Positions 6,801 to 13,580 of a DNA stretch of 17,319 nucleotides are shown here, piece after piece; positions within the stretch are counted from its first letter, which is position 1; each line of letters begins with the position of its first letter. The notes under the pieces are model-generated. The model was not told where the DNA came from and did no database searches. It worked only from the letters and a program-made list of their open reading frames with translations. This DNA is from RGIG5299 sp045542315. GTDB lineage: Bacteria; Bacillota; Clostridia; Oscillospirales; RGIG5299. The DNA lies in the NCBI GenBank assembly GCA_045542315.1, contig JAZQKU010000026.1:1-17319 (forward strand), written 5' to 3'. The translations under genes were made by a program, and so were the position numbers.

Positions 6801-7694
6801 ATGTTTAAAAGCGGAACCGTTGCCGTAACGGGCAGAGCAAACGCAGGAAAATCAACCCTGATAAACGCGCTTATAGGTGAGAAGGTGTCGATAGTTTCAC
6901 CAAAGCCCCAGACCACACGCACCGCCGTAAGAGGAATTTATAACGACGAGGGCTGTCAGATAGTGTTTACCGACGTGCCCGGACTCCACAATGCCAAAAC
7001 GGGTCTCGGAAGAGAAATGACGAGAGCAATTAACAGCGAAGCCTTTTCGGCAGACTGCGTGCTTTTTCTTCTTGAAGCAAACAGCCGCGGGCTTTTGGAA
7101 TCGGAGAAGAAGCTTCTTGCATCGCTTAACCGTGAGGAGATACCTGTTATTCTCGTAATAACAAAGATAGACCTTTTTGAAAAGAAAAAGATGCTTCCGG
7201 TAATTGCCGATGCTACGGCACAGTTTAAATTTGAAACGGTCATTCCCGTTTCTTCAAGGAAAAAGGACGGTCTTAAGCTTCTTGTTAATGAAATCTGCAA
7301 TTTTATTCCCGAGGGAGAGGCAATCTACCCCGAGGACGAATATACCGACCTCACTATGAAGGAAATGCTTTCTGAAACTATAAGAGAAAAGGCGCTTTTG
7401 CTTCTCGGCGACGAGGTCCCCCACGGAATCGCTGTTGAAATAACCGAATTCAAGGAGGAGCTTGACCTTATAAGAGCCACCGCCGAGATATTCTGCGAGA
7501 GAAAAAGCCACAAGGGAATAATTATCGGAAAAGGCGGCGCAATGCTCAAAAAGATTGCCGAAAGCGCAAGGCTTGACGCCGAAAAAGCGTTTGGAGCAAG
7601 GATTTATCTCGAATGCTGGGTCAAGGTCAGAGAGGATTGGAGAAACTCAGAAAGCTCCCTTTCGGAATTCGGTTTTCGAAAAAAGAGCGAATAA
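6801..7694 (+). CDS. era: GTPase Era
   Basis: The protein has 297 aa, the usual length for Era. GTPase motifs are G1 GRANAGKS (11-18), G2 around the TTRT at 38-41, G3 DVPG (58-61), G4 TKID (121-124) and G5 near SSRKKDG. The C-terminal KH RNA-binding domain has the GKGG loop in IIIGKGGAMLKKI. Era binds the 3' end of 16S rRNA and assists small-subunit assembly. The G1 loop reads GRANAGKS rather than the commoner GRPNVGKS, but all invariant residues are kept. GGAG (6789-6792) serves as ribosome binding site. It lies in the same operon as ybeY and recO. Confidence 0.96.
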   Translation: MFKSGTVAVTGRANAGKSTLINALIGEKVSIVSPKPQTTRTAVRGIYNDEGCQIVFTDVPGLHNAKTGLGREMTRAINSEAFSADCVLFLLEANSRGLLESEKKLLASLNREEIPVILVITKIDLFEKKKMLPVIADATAQFKFETVIPVSSRKKDGLKLLVNEICNFIPEGEAIYPEDEYTDLTMKEMLSETIREKALLLLGDEVPHGIAVEITEFKEELDLIRATAEIFCERKSHKGIIIGKGGAMLKKIAESARLDAEKAFGARIYLECWVKVREDWRNSESSLSEFGFRKKSE

Positions 7695-7698
7695 AAAT

Positions 7699-7734
7699 AA
7701 AACACCGAAGCCAAAATAGCCTCAGAGGTGTTTT
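7699..7734 (+). promoter_or_regulatory. Hairpin between era and yqzL covering the yqzL ribosome binding site
   Basis: An 8-bp perfect inverted repeat, AAAACACC (7699-7706) and GGTGTTTT (7727-7734), encloses a smaller imperfect stem (GAAGC/GCCTC). The 3' arm contains the G-G-T of the AGAGGT ribosome binding site of yqzL (7724-7729) and ends in TTTT. It could act as an attenuator, an RNA processing site or a translational lid. Function is inferred from position only. Confidence 0.45.
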
Positions 7735-7736
7735 AT

Positions 7737-7925
7737 GTGAAGAAAAGTAAAAAAATGCTGTGGTCAAGCTTTGAAAAAAGCGGAAAAATAAAGGATTATC
7801 TTGCCTATTTAGAGGCGGATCCCGATTTTTACGAGCTTGAAGCGGCAAACGAATACGGTGAAATTTATGGAAACGAAGATAGTGAAGGGAATAGTCCTTC
7901 GGGAGGCGGAATACCGCGAGAGTGA
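7737..7925 (+). CDS. yqzL: YqzL-family small protein
   Basis: The product is about 62 aa. I chose the GTG at 7737 because AGAGGT lies seven bases upstream; an ATG at 7755 (beginning MLWSSF) is an alternative. The segment MLWSSFEKSGKIKDYLAY has the YqzL pattern W-x-x-F-x-x-[ST]-G-x-I-x-x-Y-L-x-Y. In B. subtilis the small gene yqzL also lies between era and recO, so the context supports the call. The function of YqzL is unknown. Family members are usually about 45-50 aa; here an acidic tail (YGEIYGNEDSEG) extends past the recO start, giving a 59-base overlap in another frame. Confidence 0.7.
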   Translation: MKKSKKMLWSSFEKSGKIKDYLAYLEADPDFYELEAANEYGEIYGNEDSEGNSPSGGGIPRE

Positions 7926-8607
7926 TAAAATACTTACGGTGCTCACCGAAAGCGGAAAGATAACGGTGACGGCGCGCGGTGTCAAAAAGCCCACGGGCAA
8001 AAATCTTTCGCTTTCCTCGCTTTTTGTCTATTCCGAGATGACCTTAAACGTTCAGAATGGAAAATATTACCTTGCGGGCGGAAGCCTTATAGAGAGCTTT
8101 TATCCGCTTCGCGAGGACCTTGAACGGCTTTCGCTCGCCACAGCCTTTGCCGAAATTTCCTCTTACCTTTCGGAAAACGGCGAGGACGCGGCTTTTATGC
8201 AAAAGCTTTTGTTAAACTGCCTTTATTTCCTTTGCAAGAAAGAGATAAATATCGACCTTATAAAAAGCGTTTTCGAGGCAAAATGTGCCGAATATTCGGG
8301 ATTTTTCCCCGAATTCGAGGGCTGCGATTTCTGCGGAGAGATAACCGAAACGATGTATTTCGAGCCGGAGGCATGTGAGCTTTGCTGCCGTCGCTGCGCG
8401 GAGGATACCAACGCCTTTTTCAAGGTCAATATGAACGTGCTTGCTGCGCTCCGCTATATAGGGGCAAACGGGCTTTTGAAGGCTCTTAAATTTACTATGA
8501 ACGATACCGATATGCGCGCTCTTTCCACCGTAACGGAGAGCATTTTGTGCGCCCAGCTCGGCAGGCGCTTTGAAAGCCTTGATTATTTTAAAAAACTGAG
8601 AATTTAA
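7867..8607 (+). CDS. recO: DNA repair protein RecO
   Basis: The protein has 246 aa from the ATG at 7867, with GGTGA five bases upstream; ten further codons can be read upstream (to 7837) but lack a ribosome binding site. The N-terminal OB fold begins with the RecO signature KGIVLREAEYRESDKILTVLT and contains GKITVTARGVKK. The helical domain includes a Cys cluster at 153, 156, 170, 173, 174 and 177 (CDFC...CELCCRRC), consistent with the zinc-binding type of RecO. RecO anneals single strands and, with RecR, loads RecA onto SSB-coated DNA in gap repair. The start lies inside yqzL, which suggests coupled translation. mutS2 begins 18 bases downstream. Confidence 0.93.
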   Translation: METKIVKGIVLREAEYRESDKILTVLTESGKITVTARGVKKPTGKNLSLSSLFVYSEMTLNVQNGKYYLAGGSLIESFYPLREDLERLSLATAFAEISSYLSENGEDAAFMQKLLLNCLYFLCKKEINIDLIKSVFEAKCAEYSGFFPEFEGCDFCGEITETMYFEPEACELCCRRCAEDTNAFFKVNMNVLAALRYIGANGLLKALKFTMNDTDMRALSTVTESILCAQLGRRFESLDYFKKLRI

Positions 8608-8625
8608 AATCCGAAAGGAAAAAAT

Positions 8626-11004
8626 ATGAGCGACATAAAACTTACGTCAAACACGGCACGTTCGCTTGAATATCAAAAAATACTTGAGATACTCACTACA
8701 TACGCCGTATCGGATATGGCAAAGGATATCTGCATGCGTTTGCTCCCCTCCGACAAGATAGAGGACGTTTACAAATGGCAGTATGAAACCGATGCCGCCC
8801 GCGTTATGACAGCAAAAAGAAAAAGCCCCGGATTTTCGGGCGTTTATTATATGACCGATATCGTCTCACGTGCAAACGTGGGCTCGATGCTTTTACCCGA
8901 GGAGCTTCTTCGCGTCTCGGCGCTTCTTCGCAATGCGAGATTTGTAAACGAATACTATGAAAACGTAAAGGGAAGCGTTATAGATTATATCTTCGACGAG
9001 ATAATCCCAAACGTCTATCTCGAAGAAAAGATAGACGGAGCAATAATCTCTGCCGACAAAATTGCCGATAACGCCTCGGGCGAGCTTTTTGCAATAAGAC
9101 GAAAAATATCGGCAGAGGAGCTTAAAATAAGAGAGAGCTTAAATAACCTTATCCGCTCAAAAAGCTTTTCACAGTATCTTCAGGAGCCTATAATAACGGT
9201 TAAGAACGGACGCTACGCAGTTCCCGTAAAGAGTGAGCACCGCCGCGAAATAGCAGGTATGGTGCTTGAAAGCTCGGCAAGCGGCTCCACCGTTTTCGTT
9301 GAGCCTGCAAGCGTAATCGAGGCCAACAACAATATAAAGGTGCTTTTAGGCAAGGAAAAGGCTGAGATCGAGAGAATTCTTTACGCCCTTTCGGCAGAGG
9401 TCTCAAGCTTCGGCGACGCTATAGACAAAACCTCCAAGGCTCTTGCAAGGCTCGACTTTATATTTGCAAAAGCGGCTTACGCCGACAGTATAAACGCCGT
9501 AATGCCTGTTTTGAAGACAGAGGTCGGCTTCAATTTCAAAAAGGCGCGCCACCCGCTTATTCCCAACGACAGAGTAGTTCCCACCGATATTGCGATAGGC
9601 AAAGATTGCAAAATGCTCGTTATCACCGGCCCTAACACGGGCGGAAAGACCGTTTCGATGAAAACGGCGGGACTTCTCTGTTTAATGCTCCAGTCGGGAC
9701 TTCATATTCCCGCAGCGGAGGGAAGCTTTGCAAGCGTTTTCAGTAACGTTTACACCGATATCGGCGACGAGCAGTCTATCGAGCAGTCGCTTTCGACCTT
9801 CTCTGCGCATATGACGAATATCGTAAAGATACTTGATGCCGCCGATGAAAACAGCCTTTTGTTTTTCGACGAGCTCGGCGCCGGAACCGACCCCGTTGAG
9901 GGTGCGGCTCTCGCCGTTTCGATACTTAAATATCTGCTTGACAGAAATATAATAACTGCGGCATCTACTCACTATCCCGAGCTGAAGCTGTTTGCGCTTG
10001 AAACCAAGGGCGTTCAGAACGCATCGCTTGAATTCGACGTTGAAACGCTTCGTCCCACCTACCGCCTGATAACGGGAATGCCCGGACGCTCAAACGCCTT
10101 TGCAATAGCTTCAAGACTCGGAATAAGAGAGGATATAATCGAAAATTCCAAAAAGGAGCTTTCCGAATCGAGCGTCAAGCTTGAGAGTATAATCTCAAAG
10201 CTCGACGAAAAAAGAAAAAAGCTCGAAACCGAGCTTTTGGAGGCGGAAAGGGCAAATATTGAGGCACAGAAAATAAAAAAGCAATGCGAAACACTCCGCG
10301 CCGATATTGAGCAAAACGCCGATAAGGAAATGAAAAAAGCGCTTGAAAAGGCAAGAAAGGTAGCCGACGACGTAAAATATATGTCGGATAAGCTTATAGA
10401 CGAGCTTATTGAAATAAAGAAGCAAAAGGATAAGGAGGAGTTTGCCTCACGCCTTGAAAAGGCGAGAATGTCGCTAAAGGGCAAGCTCGACGAAATAGAT
10501 AACGTCGCCACCCCCGATAAGGAGGAGATAGACGACGGATACGTCCTTACCCGCCCCTTAAAGGTCGGCGACACTGTAAAAATAAAAGGCCTCGACGGTA
10601 TCTTTACCGTAAAAGGCCTTAAGGATTCAAAGGGACTCGTTACAGTGCTTTCGGGCAATATCCTCACAAAGGTTGCCGAAAGCCGCTTAAGACTTACCGA
10701 GCAGCCCAAAAAGGAAAAGCCGAAAGCAATGTCGGCATCGATAAAGCGCGACTCGGGACAGGGCAGAGCCGAAATAGATATAAGAGGAATGACTGTGCTT
10801 GAGGCCGAAGCCGAGGTTGACAGATTTATCGACAGAGCCCTCTCGGGCAACTTGAACGTGGTTGCAATTATTCACGGTAAGGGCACGGGAGCACTTCGTA
10901 AGGGCGTTCACGAGATGCTTCGCTCAAACCCCTTGGTCCGCACCTTCCGACTCGGCACCTTCGGCGAGGGCGAGGACGGCGTCACTCTCGTAGAGCTGAA
11001 ATAA
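8626..11004 (+). CDS. mutS2: Endonuclease MutS2 (RqcU)
   Basis: The protein has 792 aa. The MutS-like clamp and lever region covers ~1-320. The ATPase carries Walker A GPNTGGKT (335-342) and Walker B LLFFDE (411-416), followed by the signature loop GAGTDPVEG. A long charged coiled coil covers ~515-620, a KOW-like beta segment ~645-690, and the C-terminal Smr nuclease domain ~718-792 has DIRGM and HGKGTG. MutS2 lacks the mismatch-recognition domain of MutS. In B. subtilis it recognises collided ribosomes, and in other bacteria it suppresses recombination. AAAGGA upstream provides a good ribosome binding site. Its 3' end is overlapped by the convergent rluA-family gene for 81 bases, and no terminator separates them. 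Confidence 0.95.
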   Translation: MSDIKLTSNTARSLEYQKILEILTTYAVSDMAKDICMRLLPSDKIEDVYKWQYETDAARVMTAKRKSPGFSGVYYMTDIVSRANVGSMLLPEELLRVSALLRNARFVNEYYENVKGSVIDYIFDEIIPNVYLEEKIDGAIISADKIADNASGELFAIRRKISAEELKIRESLNNLIRSKSFSQYLQEPIITVKNGRYAVPVKSEHRREIAGMVLESSASGSTVFVEPASVIEANNNIKVLLGKEKAEIERILYALSAEVSSFGDAIDKTSKALARLDFIFAKAAYADSINAVMPVLKTEVGFNFKKARHPLIPNDRVVPTDIAIGKDCKMLVITGPNTGGKTVSMKTAGLLCLMLQSGLHIPAAEGSFASVFSNVYTDIGDEQSIEQSLSTFSAHMTNIVKILDAADENSLLFFDELGAGTDPVEGAALAVSILKYLLDRNIITAASTHYPELKLFALETKGVQNASLEFDVETLRPTYRLITGMPGRSNAFAIASRLGIREDIIENSKKELSESSVKLESIISKLDEKRKKLETELLEAERANIEAQKIKKQCETLRADIEQNADKEMKKALEKARKVADDVKYMSDKLIDELIEIKKQKDKEEFASRLEKARMSLKGKLDEIDNVATPDKEEIDDGYVLTRPLKVGDTVKIKGLDGIFTVKGLKDSKGLVTVLSGNILTKVAESRLRLTEQPKKEKPKAMSASIKRDSGQGRAEIDIRGMTVLEAEAEVDRFIDRALSGNLNVVAIIHGKGTGALRKGVHEMLRSNPLVRTFRLGTFGEGEDGVTLVELK

Positions 11005-11817
11005 GTCAATACCGTCAAAAATTTTTCTGAAGGCTTCCGGAAAGGGAGCCTTCAATTTTATTTTTTCTCCGTTTAAAAGAGAAAATTCAAGGTAGCCCAT
11101 AAATAAAAGCTGATAGGGAAAGTCAATCGAGGCGCTTCCGTAAACGGCGTCGCCCACGAGAGGAAAGCCAAAATGGGCGGTGTGAAGCCTTATCTGGTGA
11201 GTTCTTCCCGTTTCAAGATAAAAGCAGACGAGTGAATAACCGTTTTTAAATAAAAGCCGTCTGTAGCGGGTGACGGCGCGCTTACCGCTTTCCGAGATTA
11301 CTCTTTTGATATCTCCGTTATCAAGGATAGGCGCGTCGATAACACCGTATTCGAGAGCAAGCCCTTTGCAAATTCCGAAATAGAGTTTTTTCATTTTATT
11401 CTTTACAGAAACGGCGTAGGAGTTTTTTGCAACGAGGATTATCCCCTCGGTATCCTTGTCAAGTCTGTAAAGAGGACGGTAAACACCGCCCGAAAACTCA
11501 TCGCCCAAGGTGCCGCCGAAGCGGTGACCCTTGGAGGAATGGGTGGGCATATCTGCAGGCTTATAGACGGCAACGAAGTCCTCGTTTTCAAAAAGAAGGG
11601 GAGTGCGTCCCGAAAAAACGGGTGAGGGATCGGCAAGAGTAACGGTAAACGGCGCGCCCTTTTTAACGGTGTCAACCGTTTTCACCGACCTTCCCGAAGC
11701 CACCATGGAAAAGGGATAGCCTTTAAGCTCGGTGATGACCGAGCGTGAAAAGCCAAGCGAGAGAAGAAGCTTCTCGACCTTGATATCCTCTTTTGCGGTA
11801 AAAATTAACTTTCTCAT
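10924..11817 (-). CDS. RluA-family pseudouridine synthase
   Basis: The protein has 297 aa. An S4-like N-terminal domain (~10-60) is followed by the catalytic domain with RPLYRLDKDTEG (114-125), where Asp120 is the catalytic aspartate, and by GRTHQIRLH with the conserved Arg. It isomerises uridine to pseudouridine in rRNA or tRNA; which RluA-family target it uses cannot be told from sequence. The last ~27 codons are read antisense to the end of mutS2, so the tail past about residue 270 has no family counterpart and arose because no stop codon occurs earlier. The start ATG has no ribosome binding site. It lies at the predicted transcription start of a good promoter, so the mRNA may be leaderless. 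Confidence 0.9.
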   Translation of the reverse strand: MRKLIFTAKEDIKVEKLLLSLGFSRSVITELKGYPFSMVASGRSVKTVDTVKKGAPFTVTLADPSPVFSGRTPLLFENEDFVAVYKPADMPTHSSKGHRFGGTLGDEFSGGVYRPLYRLDKDTEGIILVAKNSYAVSVKNKMKKLYFGICKGLALEYGVIDAPILDNGDIKRVISESGKRAVTRYRRLLFKNGYSLVCFYLETGRTHQIRLHTAHFGFPLVGDAVYGSASIDFPYQLLFMGYLEFSLLNGEKIKLKAPFPEAFRKIFDGIDLFQLYESDAVLALAEGAESEGADQGV

Positions 11818-11823
11818 ACCATA

Positions 11824-11852
11824 ATTATACTCTCAAAAAGAGAAAAAGACAA
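11824..11852 (-). promoter_or_regulatory. Promoter of the rluA-family gene predicting a leaderless mRNA
   Basis: On the minus strand TTGTCT (11852-11847) and a perfect TATAAT (11829-11824) are separated by 17 bases. Only six bases (TATGGT) separate the -10 box from the ATG, so transcription should begin at or within a base or two of the start codon. An earlier ATG in the gap is out of frame and stops after two codons. Confidence 0.65.
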
Positions 11853-11860
11853 TAAATTTA

Positions 11861-11889
11861 TTGCATTTTTGCCGTTATAGTGTTAAAAT
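11861..11889 (+). promoter_or_regulatory. Promoter of metY
   Basis: TTGCAT (11861-11866) and TAAAAT (11884-11889) are separated by 17 bases. The predicted leader of about 23 bases holds AAGGAG and nothing else, so there is no room for a SAM riboswitch or T-box. The -35 box lies only 8 bases from the -35 box of the divergent rluA-family promoter, so the two may interfere. Confidence 0.6.
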
Positions 11890-11918
11890 ATAATAAGCAA
11901 TTAAAAGGAGAATGAAAA

Positions 11919-13187
11919 ATGAGAATTGAAACCAAATGCATTCAGTCGGGTTACACCCCCAAAAACGGTGAGCCGAGAATGCTTCCCATAACCCAGAGCA
12001 CCACCTTTAAGTACGATTCCACCGAGCATATGGGCAAGCTTTTTGCACTTGAGGAGTCGGGCTATTTCTATACCCGCCTTGCAAATCCCACCAACGACAG
12101 TGTCGCCGCCAAGATCTGCGACCTTGAGGGTGGATATGCGGCAATGCTTACCTCGTCGGGACAGTCGGCAATGTTTTATTCCATCATCAATATCTGCTCT
12201 GCAGGTGACCATTTTGTTTGCTCTGCCGCAATCTACGGCGGAAGCCACAATCTTTTCGGCGTATCGCTTAAAAAGCTCGGAATCGACGTAACCTTTATCG
12301 ATCCCGATTCCACTGAGGAGGAGATCGAGGCCGCAATAAAGGAAAACACCAAGTGCCTTTACGGTGAAACCGTTGCAAATCCCGCCCTTTCGGTATTCGA
12401 TATTGAAAAATGGGCGCGTGTTGCACACAGAAACGGTATTCCGCTTCTCGTTGACAACACCTTCCCCACCCCCGTAAACTGCCGTCCCATTGAGTGGGGC
12501 GCAGATATCGTTATCCACTCCACCACCAAATATCTTGACGGACACGATATGGGCGTCGGAGGCTGTATAGTCGATAGCGGCAACTTCGATTGGGAGGCTT
12601 CGGGTAAATTCCCCGGCCTTTGCACACCCGACGCGAGCTATCACGGTGTGGTTTACACCAAGGATTTCGGTAAGGCGGCATTCATCACCAAGGCAACTGC
12701 CCAGGTAATGAGAGATTTCGGCGCAATACAGTCGCCGATGAACGCCTTTTTGTTAAATATCGGCATTGAAACTCTTGCACTCCGAATGGAGCGCCACTGC
12801 TTCAACGCCCTTAAGGTAGCCGAATTCCTTGCAAACCACCCCAAAATAGCGAAGGTAAGCTACCCCAACTTAAAGGGCGACAAATACTACGATCTTGCTA
12901 TGAAATATATGCCCGGTGGCAGCTGCGGCGTTCTCACCTTTGAGGTAAAGGGAGATATGGCGGCAGCGGTAAGATTTATGGATAGCCTCAAGGTTGCGAT
13001 GATAGCAACTCACGTTGCCGATGCCCGTACCTGCGTGCTTCACCCCGCAAGCCACACCCACCGTCAGCTTTCACCCGAGGCAAGAATTGCCGCAGGCGTA
13101 ACCGACGGACTTATCCGCTTCTCCGTTGGAATAGAGAACTATCTCGATATAATCGAGGACCTCGAGCAGGCACTTGCAAACGTTTAA
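11919..13187 (+). CDS. metY: O-acetylhomoserine sulfhydrylase (PLP enzyme)
   Basis: The protein has 422 aa, the usual length for O-acetylhomoserine aminocarboxypropyltransferase. It belongs to the Cys/Met metabolism PLP family. YTR (51-53) binds the cofactor phosphate from the partner subunit, SSGQSA (79-84) forms the phosphate loop, Asp179 in VDNTF contacts the pyridine ring, and Lys204 in HSTTKYLDGH holds PLP. The long insertion around FPGL...YHGVVY after Lys204 favours MetY over the shorter cystathionine gamma-synthase or methionine gamma-lyase, though a lyase activity cannot be excluded. It makes homocysteine from O-acetylhomoserine and sulfide in methionine synthesis. AAGGAG lies nine bases before the ATG. 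It is apparently monocistronic, with its own promoter, and is convergent with ileS. Confidence 0.88.
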   Translation: MRIETKCIQSGYTPKNGEPRMLPITQSTTFKYDSTEHMGKLFALEESGYFYTRLANPTNDSVAAKICDLEGGYAAMLTSSGQSAMFYSIINICSAGDHFVCSAAIYGGSHNLFGVSLKKLGIDVTFIDPDSTEEEIEAAIKENTKCLYGETVANPALSVFDIEKWARVAHRNGIPLLVDNTFPTPVNCRPIEWGADIVIHSTTKYLDGHDMGVGGCIVDSGNFDWEASGKFPGLCTPDASYHGVVYTKDFGKAAFITKATAQVMRDFGAIQSPMNAFLLNIGIETLALRMERHCFNALKVAEFLANHPKIAKVSYPNLKGDKYYDLAMKYMPGGSCGVLTFEVKGDMAAAVRFMDSLKVAMIATHVADARTCVLHPASHTHRQLSPEARIAAGVTDGLIRFSVGIENYLDIIEDLEQALANV

Positions 13188-13251
13188 TTGAAATAAAAAA
13201 TAAAGCCGAGAGCATTAGCGTGTTATCCTTAACGGAGAACACGCTAAAACT

Positions 13252-13420
13252 AAGTTTGCCCTTCTGGCAAGTGAAGTTATCTGCGATAGTGAAGTTCACT
13301 TCGTGAGTGAAGTTTCGCCGTACGGCGAAGTAATGGCAAACTTAACTTCACTGTGAGCCTGCGGCGAACAACTTCACTGTGCATAGCACAACTTCACTTT
13401 TGCGTCAGCAAAAACTTCAC
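13252..13420. repeat. Inverted array of GTGAAGTT motifs separated by short hairpins
   Basis: GTGAAGTT occurs at 13271, 13289 and 13307, exactly 18 bases apart, and its complement AACTTCAC at 13344, 13370, 13390 and 13413. Most of the intervening pieces are themselves small palindromes: TTGCC-CTTCT-GGCAA, CAC-TTC-GTG, TTCGCCG-TA-CGGCGAA, TGTGC-ATA-GCACA and TTTTGC-GTCA-GCAAAA. AAGTTTGCC (13252-13260) and GGCAAACTT (13335-13343) bracket the forward half. This is not CRISPR: the repeats are 8 bases and the spacers are short and self-complementary. Confidence 0.75.
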
Positions 13421-13428
13421 AAAGCAGA

Positions 13429-13471
13429 AAAAGAGAGTTAATGGCTAAAACCGTTAACTCTCTTTTGTTTT
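13429..13471. terminator. Strong bidirectional terminator for metY and ileS
   Basis: A 16-bp stem with one T-G pair (13429-13444 with 13451-13466; arms begin AAAAGAGAGTTAA and end TTAACTCTCTTTT) closes a six-base CTAAAA loop. It is followed by GTTTTT on the + strand and TTTTTCTGCTTT on the - strand. It lies inside the inverted-repeat element and is the best terminator candidate between the two convergent genes. Confidence 0.7.
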
Positions 13472-13580
13472 TATCTCAAGTTTCGTATTTGTTAAACACA
13501 CGCCTCGGGCTATGCCCATACCCTTATTTTATTTCTCCGATAAGGACAACACCCGTTTTGCTCTCGGCTTTTTGATTTGA

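Larger units (their letters stand above)
13202..13571. mobile_element. Non-autonomous element with ~38-bp imperfect terminal inverted repeats
   Basis: The left end (13202-13239) and the reverse complement of the right end (13571-13533) match at about 32 of 38 positions with one gap: a perfect 12-base tip (AAAGCCGAGAGC), a short diverged stretch, then GTGTTnTCCTTAnCGGAGAA. The left end can also fold on itself, as TTAGCGTGTT (13215-13224) with AACACGCTAA (13238-13247). Inside lie a GTGAAGTT hairpin array and a strong terminator stem. No ORF is visible and no clear target-site duplication. It fills the gap between the stop codons of metY and ileS. An alternative is that the 12-base tips are the arms of an original shared terminator split by an insertion. 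Confidence 0.55.

Noticed and set aside
10059..10850. 263-aa serine/phenylalanine-rich minus-strand ORF opposite mutS2
   Set aside because: Its low-complexity composition is the complement of the Lys/Glu-rich coiled coil of MutS2.
11890..11918. SAM riboswitch or T-box in front of metY
   Set aside because: The promoter leaves a leader of only about 23 bases, which cannot hold either structure.
11910..11927. Five-codon mini-ORF (MKNEN) overlapping the metY start as a possible leader peptide
   Set aside because: Its ATG lies only one or two bases after the AAGGAG, too close for initiation, whereas the metY ATG is at the normal distance.
11901..12644. 247-aa minus-strand ORF opposite metY
   Set aside because: Antisense to conserved PLP-enzyme coding sequence, and it begins without a promoter or ribosome binding site; no known domain.
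13252..13420. CRISPR array
   Set aside because: Repeat units are only 8 bases, occur in both orientations, have very short palindromic spacers, and no cas genes are nearby.
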